The notes under the pieces were generated by a model. The model was not told the DNA's origin. It worked only from the letters and a program-made list of their open reading frames with translations, and searched no databases. Source: Saprospiraceae bacterium (GTDB lineage Bacteria; Bacteroidota; Bacteroidia; Chitinophagales; Saprospiraceae). From it: a DNA stretch of 64,000 nucleotides. The stretch is taken from assembly GCA_028279185.1 (NCBI GenBank), contig JANQSS010000258.1, forward strand, positions 62,001 to 126,000, written 5' to 3'. The position numbers and the translations under genes were made by a program. Positions within the stretch are counted from its first letter, which is position 1. Each line of letters starts with the position of its first letter. Positions 18,313-27,164 of this stretch are shown here, piece after piece.

Positions 18313-21156
18313 TTACTTCAACACCATTACTTTTCTGTAATAAACAGCATCTCGAATCCGTATTCCTACAAAGTACGTGCCAGACTGAATATCAGTCAGC
18401 AATAAAGTACGCTCATTTTCATTGAACGATTTGACCCATTGTCCATGCATATTAAATATGGAAATTTCGCTAACCTCTAAAAGGGTTTCGGGTATGTCAA
18501 CTCTTATCACGTCTTGGGCAGGATTAGGCGAAATAATAATTCCAAAATCTGCAGCATCTCGAATGTCAACGCCGGATACGCCTCCGAATTTGACATCATC
18601 CCAGTAATATGTTTTCTCGCCGGCATCGGCGCCTGTCGTTCCAAAATTGAAAAAGATGGAAGTCTTGTTGTACGTATTATTCAAGTCTAGCGCTGCCGTA
18701 CCGTCAACGTGATTTGCGAAATCAAATTCCAATGTTTCCCATGCTCCGGCGGCCATTGTCATGGCTTCCGTTTCAACGCTAATAGTTGGGTCGCCTGAAT
18801 CTTCGACTTTAAGCCTGACGGGTGTACCGGCATCCGGAGACCAAACACGGACGGTCATCTTAGTTTCGTCATTTGTGAATGGCAGTGCATCCTTAAAACC
18901 ATTCAATCCTAGTGTCGTACCCGCCCATAATTCAGCGACGTCCGTTTTTATCGATTGAGCGACATTGTTGCTAGCATCGGTAGGGTCGACAACAAATGAG
19001 GACGCATTACCGCCAAAATCAACGAGATCGAAGTTCGATGTATCTGCCTCAAAATATACAGGAGGATTAAAATCTGGTGCCATCACTTCAACGAATTCAA
19101 CGTCATCCCAGTAATATGTTTTTTCGCCAGCATCTGCACCGGTGGTTCCAAAATTGAAAAAGATGGAAGCTTTATTATAATTATTGGCAAGGTTGATAGG
19201 CGCTGTTCCATCGACTTGGTTTGCAAAATCAAATGTCATCATTTCCCACATCCCAGCCATTGTCGTCACGGTTTCCGTCTCCACGCTAATCGTTGGGTCC
19301 GACGAATCCTCAACTTTTAGTCGAACAGGTGTTCCTGCATCGGGTGACCATACGCGGACCGTCATCATGGTGGAGGCCGTCGTAAACGGAATTGGATGTG
19401 TAAATCCGTCCGCACCGATTGTCGTTCCGGCCCAAAGTTCTGCCACATCCGTTTTGACGGATTGCGCCACATTATTATTTGGATCCGTTGGGTCAACAAC
19501 GAATGAGGACGCATTACCGCCAAAATCAATTAAATCAAAAGTTGATGTATCTGCTTCGAACGTAACCGGTAGGCTCACATCGGGAGTGGATACTTCAACG
19601 AATTCAACGTCATCCCAGTAATACGTTTTTTCGCCCGCATCTGCGCCGGTGGTTCCAAAATTGAAAAAGATGGACGCCTTGTTGTAATTATTGGCAAGGT
19701 TGATAGGCGCTGTTCCATCGACCTGATTTGCAAAATCAAACGTCATCATTTCCCACATTCCGGCCATCGTCGTAACGGTTTCCGTCTCTACACTAATCGT
19801 TGGATCCGACGAATCTTCCACTTTCAATCGAACAGGTGTTCCTGCGTCCGGTGACCATACGCGGACCGTCATCATGGTGGACGCCGTTGTAAATGGAATG
19901 GGATCTGTAAATCCGTCTGCACCGATTGTCGTTCCGGCCCAAAGTTCTGCTACATCTGTTTTGATGGATTGCGCCACATTATTATTCGGATCCGTTGGGT
20001 CAACAACGAATGAGGACGCATTACCACCAAAATCAATTAAATCAAAGGTTGATGTGTCCGCTTCGAACATAACCGGAAGACTCACATCCGGAGTGGGTAC
20101 TTCAACAAACTCGACGTCATCCCAGTAATATGTTTTTTCTCCGGCATCAGCACCTGTAGTTCCAAAATTGAAAAAGATGGACGCCTTATTGTAATTATTG
20201 GCAAGGTTGATAGGCGCAGTTCCATCGACTTGATTGGCAAAATCAAACGTCATCATTTCCCACATTCCGGCCATCGTCGACACTGTTTCCGTCTCTACAC
20301 TAATTGTTGGATCCGACGAATCTTCAACCTTTAATCGAATTGGTGTTCCAGCATCGGGTGACCACACACGTACCGTCATCATAGTGGAGGACGTTGTAAA
20401 TGGTATCGGGTCTATAAATCCATCGGCGCCAATAGTTGTTCCAGCCCAAAGTTCTGCTACATCTGTTTTGATGGATTGCGCCACATTATTATTCGGATCC
20501 GTTGGATCGATGACGAATGAGGACGCATTGCCGCCAAAATCAATTAAATCAAAGGTTGATGTGTCTGCTTCGAAGGTGATAGGCAATGACGCTTCCTGAA
20601 CCATTGTGAAATGATGCATAACATCGTCCCAGTAATACGTTTTTTCGCCAGCATCCGCGCCGGTGGTTCCAAAATTGAAAAAGATGGAAACTTTGTTATA
20701 GTCATTGGCGAAGTTGATCGCTGCTGTTCCATCTACCTGATTTGCAAAATCGAATGTCAGCATTTCCCACATCCCAGCCATTGTCGTCATTGTTTCTGTT
20801 TCTACACTTATAGTCGGATCATTGCTGTCTTCCGCTTTCAAGCGAACAGGAATTCCTGCATCCGGCGACCACACACGGACAGTCATTGTTGTAGAAGCGC
20901 TGTTAAACGGAATTGGGTCATCAAAACCATTGGCGCCAATAGTTGTTCCAGCCCACAATTCAGCAACGTCAGTTTTAATAGATTCTGCAACATTATTATT
21001 CGGATCCGTCGGGTCCACAACAATAGACGATGCATTGCCACCAAAATCGATAAGATCAAATGTGGACGTATCCGCTTCAAAATTAACTGGCAAAACAACT
21101 TGTCCAGTCAATGTAAAGCTGGATAGAAACAAAAGTAAGAGAGTAAAATGCTTCAT
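18313..21156 (-). CDS. secreted protein with five 169-residue carbohydrate-binding-like repeats and T9SS sorting domain
   Basis: 947 residues from ATG 21156, which begins a signal peptide (MKHFTLLLLFLSSFTLTGQ). Five tandem modules follow, each beginning near LPVxFEADTSTFDLIDFGGN and ending TGADAGEKTYYWDDV. The DNA period is exactly 507 bp at all four junctions. Modules of this type (WSPDAG.PVRLK..., then YNK.SIFFNFGT) are known to me as beta-sandwich appendages of Bacteroidota polysaccharide-active enzymes, but here there is no catalytic domain. The end is a type A Por sorting domain (IISPNPAQDVIRV ... GTYFVGI). Probably a surface glycan-binding or adhesive protein. Confidence 0.85.
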   Translation of the reverse strand: MKHFTLLLLFLSSFTLTGQVVLPVNFEADTSTFDLIDFGGNASSIVVDPTDPNNNVAESIKTDVAELWAGTTIGANGFDDPIPFNSASTTMTVRVWSPDAGIPVRLKAEDSNDPTISVETETMTTMAGMWEMLTFDFANQVDGTAAINFANDYNKVSIFFNFGTTGADAGEKTYYWDDVMHHFTMVQEASLPITFEADTSTFDLIDFGGNASSFVIDPTDPNNNVAQSIKTDVAELWAGTTIGADGFIDPIPFTTSSTMMTVRVWSPDAGTPIRLKVEDSSDPTISVETETVSTMAGMWEMMTFDFANQVDGTAPINLANNYNKASIFFNFGTTGADAGEKTYYWDDVEFVEVPTPDVSLPVMFEADTSTFDLIDFGGNASSFVVDPTDPNNNVAQSIKTDVAELWAGTTIGADGFTDPIPFTTASTMMTVRVWSPDAGTPVRLKVEDSSDPTISVETETVTTMAGMWEMMTFDFANQVDGTAPINLANNYNKASIFFNFGTTGADAGEKTYYWDDVEFVEVSTPDVSLPVTFEADTSTFDLIDFGGNASSFVVDPTDPNNNVAQSVKTDVAELWAGTTIGADGFTHPIPFTTASTMMTVRVWSPDAGTPVRLKVEDSSDPTISVETETVTTMAGMWEMMTFDFANQVDGTAPINLANNYNKASIFFNFGTTGADAGEKTYYWDDVEFVEVMAPDFNPPVYFEADTSNFDLVDFGGNASSFVVDPTDASNNVAQSIKTDVAELWAGTTLGLNGFKDALPFTNDETKMTVRVWSPDAGTPVRLKVEDSGDPTISVETEAMTMAAGAWETLEFDFANHVDGTAALDLNNTYNKTSIFFNFGTTGADAGEKTYYWDDVKFGGVSGVDIRDAADFGIIISPNPAQDVIRVDIPETLLEVSEISIFNMHGQWVKSFNENERTLLLTDIQSGTYFVGIRIRDAVYYRKVMVLK
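18585..21100. repeat. five tandem 507 bp coding repeats
   Basis: The segment CATCATCCCAGTAATA and its variants recurs at 18594, 19101, 19608, 20115 and 20622, each step exactly 507 bp. Units 2 to 4 are nearly identical in DNA; units 1 and 5 are more diverged, which fits recent expansion from the middle by unequal recombination. No indel has broken the unit length. Confidence 0.95.
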
Positions 21157-21570
21157 GTTAGTACTTGTAATTTTTAAGAATAAATATGAAAAGTTGTAAT
21201 TCGCCAAAAAATTTCTCCCTCAAAACGCCACTCTCTATGTGTATCATCAAAATCTGTTTAAGCCAGAAGCAACTAATGCCCATCGCACATTAAACAGGGA
21301 TAACAGTTAATCAAGATAACAAAAATATTTAACAGCTGTCAAGCGGCTGAATTACTTTAGAAGAAAATCTATACCAATCCGAGATGAGTATATTGTACCC
21401 TGTATTAACACTTTCTGTAAATGAAATTTCCACCGGAGGTCAACCTCAACTGGCTTATTACCAGGAGTTTTAGTCTCGTCATTACCACAAAATTAAATTC
21501 AAAGAGATGGCGAGCAAAAAGTCACTCCCCTTGATGGAGATCAACTATTTTATTATTCAAACCTCTTAAG
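21157..21570. other. intergenic stretch without recognisable content
   Basis: About 410 bp between the start of the repeat protein and the end of the DUF3592 gene. It should contain the promoter of the repeat protein. I see no clear TAnnTTTG box, no RNA gene and no coding remnant. Confidence 0.45.
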
Positions 21571-22035
21571 TTAAGAGGTTTTCGATTTCGATCGTAGTCG
21601 ACTTAAACCCAAGAAAAGACCGACTACTAAAAGCCCCAGTCCAATGAAACCCATTCCTCTGTCTCCTATTTTCTCAGCAGATTCAAGTGCCGAAGCAGGA
21701 TCGATTTCATTTACCGACGGATCGCTTGGCAAATACATAACCTGCACGACCGGTATCGTGGGTTCGTCATCTAATGTTCCTTCACCAACATATTTTTTCC
21801 CGTCAACATCAAAAGTATATGTCACCTCATATTTCTTTATGCGTAATCGTTTAATTTTCGTTGTAACAACCTTGTATTCACTGTCCAATACGGCGGACGT
21901 TTGAACACCATGATCAACTAAATTTTGCAAATATTCTCTTTCTGAAGATGACTCACCCATAAAGGCACTTTTAATAAAAGATCCTCCGATGAAAATTAAT
22001 ATCACCGGTAGAATTAGGCTAAATAGTTTTCCCAT
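21571..22035 (-). CDS. DUF3592 membrane protein
   Basis: 154 residues: an N-terminal hydrophobic helix (LILPVILIFIGGSFI), an extracytoplasmic part with the DUF3592 pattern (YEVTYTFDVDGKKYVGEGTL ... VMYLPSDPSVNEID) and a second transmembrane helix (GFIGLGLLVVGLFLGL) before a basic tail. Function of the family is unknown. Single gene. Confidence 0.75.
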   Translation of the reverse strand: MGKLFSLILPVILIFIGGSFIKSAFMGESSSEREYLQNLVDHGVQTSAVLDSEYKVVTTKIKRLRIKKYEVTYTFDVDGKKYVGEGTLDDEPTIPVVQVMYLPSDPSVNEIDPASALESAEKIGDRGMGFIGLGLLVVGLFLGLSRLRSKSKTS

Positions 22036-22438
22036 TGTTCTTGTGTTTTAATAGTTAAATAATAAATGAGTTTTAATAGTCTGAATGAATGGCTAACCAG
22101 CGTAAATAGCATGTTGGCCGCTGATTCGCGCATTTTAATCTGGCACAGTCAGGCGTTTCTTTGAAGGCGATTTGTCGGTGCATGAAAGGGTGTGTTCTGT
22201 AAAATAAAGTACGAAAGGTAAAGAAAGTTAGACAATTCGAATTCCTGGATTCTTACCGCTCCGAAAGATGATTCGAAAACCAAAGGCCCAATACCACTTA
22301 CATTACTATTGGCGGGCTATTTTATTTCCTCCTTGAGACAACTCAACAATCATTTCAATACGCAAGATGCCATCTATGCCTATACATAACCCATGCGCAC
22401 TACACACAAAATTTTACTGCGGCTCTATTCAATCCCCT
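22036..22438. other. intergenic stretch without recognisable content
   Basis: About 400 bp, AT-rich with stops in all frames. No repeat, hairpin or gene fragment recognised. Confidence 0.45.
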
Positions 22439-22876
22439 TTATTCACTTTCCATCGAAAGCACTTCTCGTATAAATTCACGAAACAAATCCATCTGGTCCT
22501 TAGCCAATCGCTCTCCGTACTTTCCGACTGAATAGGCTGTAAACATAAATGCTATGGCAATAGGAAAGGCCAGTAAATAGTGCGAGTATTCACCTAGAAG
22601 TAATTTGGACACACCAAACGAGGAAATAAAAAAACCGAGAATGCCGACAGAAAAATAAATGAACATAAACATCGTCCAAACAGCAGGTCGCGGTCCGATG
22701 AGCCCGGCTATAATGGAGTGGTCTTCTTTTTCCTCATCAATCTCAACCCTAAAATTCAACCGAGGAGACCAATAATGCACATCATCTCCGACAATATCAA
22801 GTATAATGTGGTTATCCACAATTTTTCCAATAATGTTGCGCTCGTACTTAGGAAACAGATTTCGAATATTCTCCAA
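22439..22876 (-). CDS. two-TM conserved membrane protein, start uncertain
   Basis: 145 residues from a TTG. Soluble N-terminal part with DVHYWSPRLNFRVEID, then two helices (VWTMFMFIYFSVGILGFFISSF and YLLAFPIAIAFMFTAYSVG) and a helical tail. The frame stays open upstream to about 22966 and encodes THIRPRFRFHVANTKEAVLENI, which looks like genuine protein and fits the start of this family as I know it. No ATG or GTG is available there; an ATC at 22943-22945 stands where a start would be expected. Either TTG or a non-standard start is used, or the start codon has mutated. Confidence 0.6.
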   Translation of the reverse strand: MENIRNLFPKYERNIIGKIVDNHIILDIVGDDVHYWSPRLNFRVEIDEEKEDHSIIAGLIGPRPAVWTMFMFIYFSVGILGFFISSFGVSKLLLGEYSHYLLAFPIAIAFMFTAYSVGKYGERLAKDQMDLFREFIREVLSMESE

Positions 22877-23157
22877 AACCGCCTCTTTCGTATTGGCGAC
22901 ATGAAATCTAAATCGAGGCCGAATATGTGTGATCGATGTGTCGATGACTAATGTAAATTGTGATCGTCAAAATACGTCTATTTCCTGAAATAAAAGTTGG
23001 ATGCACTTTGTCAGCGGCTTGCAGGCTGATATTAGAAGAAATGATGAGTTGCTACAGATGAGAATCAATTTTAGCATGGTTTCCGATTGGAATGCATTCA
23101 TATTTACGACTTCGCAAAAAAACATCGCGATGCCGTAAAAATAAGACTCATCGCGCT

Positions 23158-23859
23158 TTATTGTTTCTTCTTTGCCCTTTTCTCAGCCCTTCTCGCTAAT
23201 TTTTCTCTTTTCCGTTCTTCCTTTTCTGCCATTTTTATTTGTTTGCGTTCTTCACGTTCTTTTGCTCGATCAGCTGCAGATTTGACTACAAGAATTAAGT
23301 CCGACGGACTAAAATCCATGTTCTCATGCAATTTCTTGAACGTGAATCCCTCTGATTCCATTTTTCTTAATTTGTCCATACCACGATTTTTCACATCAAC
23401 CATTTCCGTTGATAATAAGTCCAATTTTATCGGACTGAACACCTCAGGTCCTCTTCTTGCTACTAATTTTTGAAATCTTTTTAAATTTGTATGCTTAGGC
23501 ATTAGAGGAAGCAATTCCACACCTGCTTTGAAGGCACCCATTTGCGGGACGGCCTCCATCATGTACAATTTTCCAGCGGCCAAATTTGCCTTTAAATATG
23601 ATCTATTCTCACTTCTGGCCCAAAACACATGTTCACCGGGTGTACACTTATATATCATGTATTTCCCCCCATTAAATTTTCCGATTAATTGGTTACCGTC
23701 AAAAAAGGTAAAATTTACAAGGCCGCCATAGGTATTGGGACGCATTATATATACAGTTGCACTATCCGGTGACAAATCATTTTGAACTTGGCCAAACGTT
23801 ACTTTGCTCTCAACAACTCCACCTATAAGCAAAATACAAAAAAACAAAGGGTACTTCAT
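23158..23859 (-). CDS. secreted DUF2846-like protein with basic coiled tail
   Basis: 233 residues with a signal peptide (MKYPLFFCILLIGGVVESKVTFGQ). Residues 30-120 resemble DUF2846 (ATVYIMRPNTYGGLVNFTFFDGNQLIGKF, TPGEHVFWARSE, LAAGKLYMMEAVP). The last 40 residues are a highly charged helix rich in Lys, Arg and Glu (EERKQIKMAEKEERKREKL). Probably periplasmic or surface attached. A TATTTTTG -7 box is at 23879-23886 on the minus strand, 20 bp before the ATG. Confidence 0.7.
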   Translation of the reverse strand: MKYPLFFCILLIGGVVESKVTFGQVQNDLSPDSATVYIMRPNTYGGLVNFTFFDGNQLIGKFNGGKYMIYKCTPGEHVFWARSENRSYLKANLAAGKLYMMEAVPQMGAFKAGVELLPLMPKHTNLKRFQKLVARRGPEVFSPIKLDLLSTEMVDVKNRGMDKLRKMESEGFTFKKLHENMDFSPSDLILVVKSAADRAKEREERKQIKMAEKEERKREKLARRAEKRAKKKQ

Positions 23860-24094
23860 CCGTGTAATTTTTTTATGACAAAAATATTAAAGTTTTCCAT
23901 TTGATATTGCCTTAGAACTAGTAAAATATTACGGTACCTAACGTGTCAAATTGGGGATTTTAGTATGTATTCGTAAAATTTTAATGATATTAAGTAGCAA
24001 TACTGTCAGTTTTATCGTAGGTGAGGACAGATGACATCACAGTATGTTCCCCTACATTCACGTTTGATTTATATTAAAGGATGTACTTATTCCA

Positions 24095-24470
24095 CTATTT
24101 AGGATGCTGAGAATATAACGCTCTTCGCCGAAGCCTTAGTTGAGCACTATCAAGGCCGCGCTTGAGTTCTCTAGAATCAAAAGGCTTTTTGATAAATGCA
24201 ATTGGTTTAATTTGGCAAATTCGGCGGAACGCCTTTTTATCAATGCTATTCCCAAGAAAAATGATTGAAGCACGTTGACTTTGATTGATTTGACGCGCTA
24301 GCTTAATACCGTCATTTGTCTCAAATAAATCAACGCTGATAATAATGATATGCGATTTGGCTATGTATTTCGTCAGATCGCCGGCTAATTGTCAATGATA
24401 AATTCGGTTTCAGTTGTTAGATATTCCGAAATTCCGCTACCAGTAAGTATCCGTGACCATATTGATCATA
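24095..24470 (-). pseudogene. decayed response regulator receiver domain
   Basis: On the minus strand HIIIISVDLFETNDGIKLA ... ASIIFLGNSIDKKAF ... PIAFIKKPFDSRELKRGL can be read to a TAG at 24095. This is the second half of a receiver domain, with the conserved Lys-Pro-Phe. The frame is broken near 24390, where TGA interrupts; the preceding segment (TTETEFIIDN) continues in another frame, so a one-base indel is likely. The phosphoacceptor position is Ser (in IISVDL) where Asp is expected. No start codon or ribosome site is evident. It abuts the end of the sigma factor gene. Confidence 0.6.
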
Positions 24471-24471
24471 G

Positions 24472-25734
24472 TCAGATTGATATGGCGTCAATTCTTCTTT
24501 TCAGCAGATCTTTTTCTTTGGGAGACGATGTCAGCTCAAGTGCCTTTTGATAAAAACCTATTGCTTTCTTTATACTATTTAATTCTGTATAAAATTGACC
24601 AAGCGAGGCATATAACAAGTAGTATTTTTTTAATTTTGGCTCAGTCGTTAATACTAATAATTGATCTATGGCATGTTTAGGTCCATAAATTTTACCGGAA
24701 ATAATTGCCCGATTTAATTGTATGATTGGAGAGGGTTTAATATTTTGTAAGTGTCCATACCAATCATGAATTTTTTCCCAATTTGTTTCTTCAAAATTAG
24801 CTGTTGTGCAATGCAAGGCTGCAATGCTGGCTTCAAGGTGATAGGCTGAAAGCGCGTCACTTTTAGATGAGCGAAATAAAAATTCGAGACCTTTTTGAAT
24901 TAAGTTGCGATCCCACAAGGAGCGGTCCTGGTCTTCTAAAATAATAATGCATCCATGGTTATCAATACGCGCATCAAACCGCGCTGTGTGAAAGCACAGC
25001 AATGCGAGCAAAGCGAATGATTCTGCCTGTTGATGAGGATATTCAAGTGCCAAAAAATTTGCCAACCGTAAGGCTTCATAGCAGAGGTCTTTGCGAATTA
25101 ATACACTGTTGTGACTCGAATTATATCCTTCATTGAACATAAGGTAAATTGTCAGGTGGACAGCGCGTATACGTTTATCTAACTGCTTTCCAACCGGTAC
25201 GCTAAATTTTATTCCTTCTTCGATAATGCGCTGTTTGGCCCGATATAATTTTTTTTGAATTGCCTCCTCCGTTGATAACAATGCGCGAGCTATTTCAGCC
25301 GTATTAAAACCACATAATGATTTTAGGGTAAGCGCTAATTGGCTTTGAGGAGGTAATGTTGGATGACAACAAGTAAACATCATGCGTAATTGGCTGTCCT
25401 GAATTTCGTCATCCAAAAAAACTTCTTCTACCGTTGCCGCAAGACTCCATTCTGATTTCAATAATGGGTCAATGTCTTGCGCAAAAGCTTTTAAGTGACG
25501 ATCGCGTCGTATGATATTTATTGCTTTTCGCTTTGCTGTTAGCATAAGCCAGGCAGGAGGATTTACCGGGATGGCATCAGCTTCCCAGGATTGAAATGCT
25601 TGTTGAAAGGTATCCTGCACAACGTCCTCTGCAATCGATAGATGATGTGAGCCAAAAATTCGTGTCAACGTGGAGACCATCTTTCCGGATTGTGTCCGAT
25701 AAAGATGGTCTACTTGTTGTTTCAGTGATTGCAT
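24472..25734 (-). CDS. ECF42-type RNA polymerase sigma factor with TPR-like C-terminal extension
   Basis: 420 residues, about twice a normal ECF sigma factor. Region 2 is at about 10-80 (AEDVVQDTFQQAFQSW, AWLMLTAKRKAINIIRRDR) and region 4 at about 120-175 (LTLKSLCGFNTAEIARALLSTEEAIQKKLYRAKQRI). The remaining 240 residues are the DUF6596/TPR-like domain of ECF42 factors (LMFNEGYNSS, LCYEALRLANFLA, QLNRAIISGKIYG). ECF42 factors lack an anti-sigma partner and are found next to DGPF/YciI proteins, as here (gap 20 bp). Confidence 0.9.
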   Translation of the reverse strand: MQSLKQQVDHLYRTQSGKMVSTLTRIFGSHHLSIAEDVVQDTFQQAFQSWEADAIPVNPPAWLMLTAKRKAINIIRRDRHLKAFAQDIDPLLKSEWSLAATVEEVFLDDEIQDSQLRMMFTCCHPTLPPQSQLALTLKSLCGFNTAEIARALLSTEEAIQKKLYRAKQRIIEEGIKFSVPVGKQLDKRIRAVHLTIYLMFNEGYNSSHNSVLIRKDLCYEALRLANFLALEYPHQQAESFALLALLCFHTARFDARIDNHGCIIILEDQDRSLWDRNLIQKGLEFLFRSSKSDALSAYHLEASIAALHCTTANFEETNWEKIHDWYGHLQNIKPSPIIQLNRAIISGKIYGPKHAIDQLLVLTTEPKLKKYYLLYASLGQFYTELNSIKKAIGFYQKALELTSSPKEKDLLKRRIDAISI

Positions 25735-25754
25735 TTGTATGAACCGACGCCTAC

Positions 25755-26087
25755 TTAATGCATTTCCTGAAGGGAGCGAATTTCGAGATTTCCCTCTTTA
25801 TGCAGGGGGCAGGTTTTGGCAATACGTACGGCGTCCTCAAGATCATTTGCCTTGACAATTACGTATCCGCCTATTATTTCCTTACTCGCCATAAATGGCC
25901 CGTCGGTCAGCACTTCACCGTCTGTCATCAGGAGTCGACCTGCGTTGGCCTCGAGTGGTTGCCCGCCTACATACTGTCCTTTGGCTGTCATATCTTTCAT
26001 CCATTCAATAAAATTTTGCATGCCTACATGCTCCTGGCCCTCTTCCGGTGCACAATGTCCGCGCACTAAAAACATAAAATCTTTCAT
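25755..26087 (-). CDS. YciI/DGPF-domain protein, partner of the ECF42 sigma factor
   Basis: 110 residues. It has the YciI fold pattern: MKDFMFLVRGHC, the loop GQPLEANAGRLLMTDGEVLTDGPFMASKEIIGGYVIVKANDLEDAVRIAK (DGPF at about 62-65) and CPLHKEGNLEIRSLQ. It is transcribed together with the sigma factor gene downstream. The co-occurrence with ECF42 is well known, but the biochemical role of the protein is not. Confidence 0.9.
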   Translation of the reverse strand: MKDFMFLVRGHCAPEEGQEHVGMQNFIEWMKDMTAKGQYVGGQPLEANAGRLLMTDGEVLTDGPFMASKEIIGGYVIVKANDLEDAVRIAKTCPLHKEGNLEIRSLQEMH

Positions 26088-26230
26088 CTAACTTGATTTT
26101 TACTGATTAATAATACTCTGTTGACAATCCAGTTGTCAGAAATCGGACAAAAGATGCAGATTTTTTTTGTAAAAATTTGGAAACGCTACTGTTTTTACCT
26201 TATCTAGATCCTATTGCACGGACGTACTCA

Positions 26231-26605
26231 TTACAATGACTCAACAAAAAAGATGGCATTTCCATTTGGATCATAAAAGCCGAATTCGTGTGTATTCCAG
26301 GCTGTGCTTCGCCTTAATTTATCCTGTTTTATTGTACCTCTATTCAAAAATTCATGGAATAGGGGTTCGATTGATGCCACAAATACTTTAATAACAGAAC
26401 CACCAAGTAGTGGATCATCATCGGTGTCTGCATGCCATTGCAAATGGATGAAATGTGTATCTCGATTTAATACGGCGTACATCTCATTCTTGTGAACGAC
26501 TTCGAATCCAACATACTTTGAATACCAACTTATATCACGTTCGATGTCTTGGCTTGGAAGTACTGGCGCGATATGTAGTAATTCATCTCTTTTGTCCATG
26601 TTCAT
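26231..26605 (-). CDS. VOC-superfamily (glyoxalase/bleomycin-resistance-like) protein
   Basis: 124 residues, one VOC module: PVLPSQDIERDISWYSKYVGFEVV at the start, HFIHLQWHADTD in the middle and EFGFYDPNGNAIFFVESL at the end. His and Glu at the usual metal positions (H58-type and E122-type) are present. Cytosolic. Bleomycin-resistance-like proteins bind a ligand without catalysis; others are dioxygenases or isomerases. It lies 143 bp from the YciI gene; it may or may not share its transcript. Confidence 0.82.
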   Translation of the reverse strand: MNMDKRDELLHIAPVLPSQDIERDISWYSKYVGFEVVHKNEMYAVLNRDTHFIHLQWHADTDDDPLLGGSVIKVFVASIEPLFHEFLNRGTIKQDKLRRSTAWNTHEFGFYDPNGNAIFFVESL

Positions 26606-26838
26606 TGATCCGACTATTATTTGTCAAAAGAAGGTAGAAACTTATCAGGTATAATAATGGCGGCGTCATCGCGTTTTCTTCAGTCAAGATAGGTTCTTGT
26701 TTACCAATCTTCTCGAGGCAAAATATCACACAACTTGAGACAATTCCAATCTATGTTTAATCTCGTTTAGTTTTCCAGGTATAAAATTTATCAAGCCGAA
26801 ACACCTATAATCATAAATATATAGTGTTCTTAGTTTAT

Positions 26839-27060
26839 TCAAAATAGCACCGGTGATTTCAATACAACGTTTGAATTCATACTTCTGCGGTTGTATAATT
26901 CGTAACGTCTTAATATAAAGTATTTCATAGTAAATGGCCCCAGCCGAATCGAAAGTCTGTTGTGCTCTATATAAAGCTTTCCCAAGTCCGCACTTTTGTA
27001 CATTGATTCGAGCCAGTGATAATCTCGCCTAAAGGTGCCGCGAATAGGGTATTTAATCAT
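26839..27060 (-). CDS. small hypothetical protein, doubtful
   Basis: 73 residues from ATG 27060. The translation (MIKYPIRGTFRRDYHWLESMYKSADLGK...) is rich in Arg and Tyr and has no low-complexity look, but I recognise no family and see no ribosome-binding site. It may be a small gene or a remnant. The frame is also open a little upstream through a TTG. Confidence 0.3.
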   Translation of the reverse strand: MIKYPIRGTFRRDYHWLESMYKSADLGKLYIEHNRLSIRLGPFTMKYFILRRYELYNRRSMNSNVVLKSPVLF

Positions 27061-27164
27061 ACGTATATCTCCCAAGTACTTTCAATTTTGCATAAAAAAA
27101 TAATAATGGCTATTACGAGGAAATAAATCGTATTGCCGTGATATAATTAGATGGCAATTTTCAA

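Noticed and set aside
19184..20599. Long plus-strand frames antisense to the five-repeat protein (145, 84, 121 codons)
   Set aside because: They repeat with the same 507 bp period and arise from codon bias of the sense frame; no independent start or ribosome site.
18585..21100. Tandem repeats as a possible CRISPR array
   Set aside because: Period 507 bp, in frame and coding; not short repeats with unique spacers.
20611..21199. Plus-strand frames of 171 and 125 codons antisense to repeat 1
   Set aside because: Same reason: shadow of the strongly coding minus frame.
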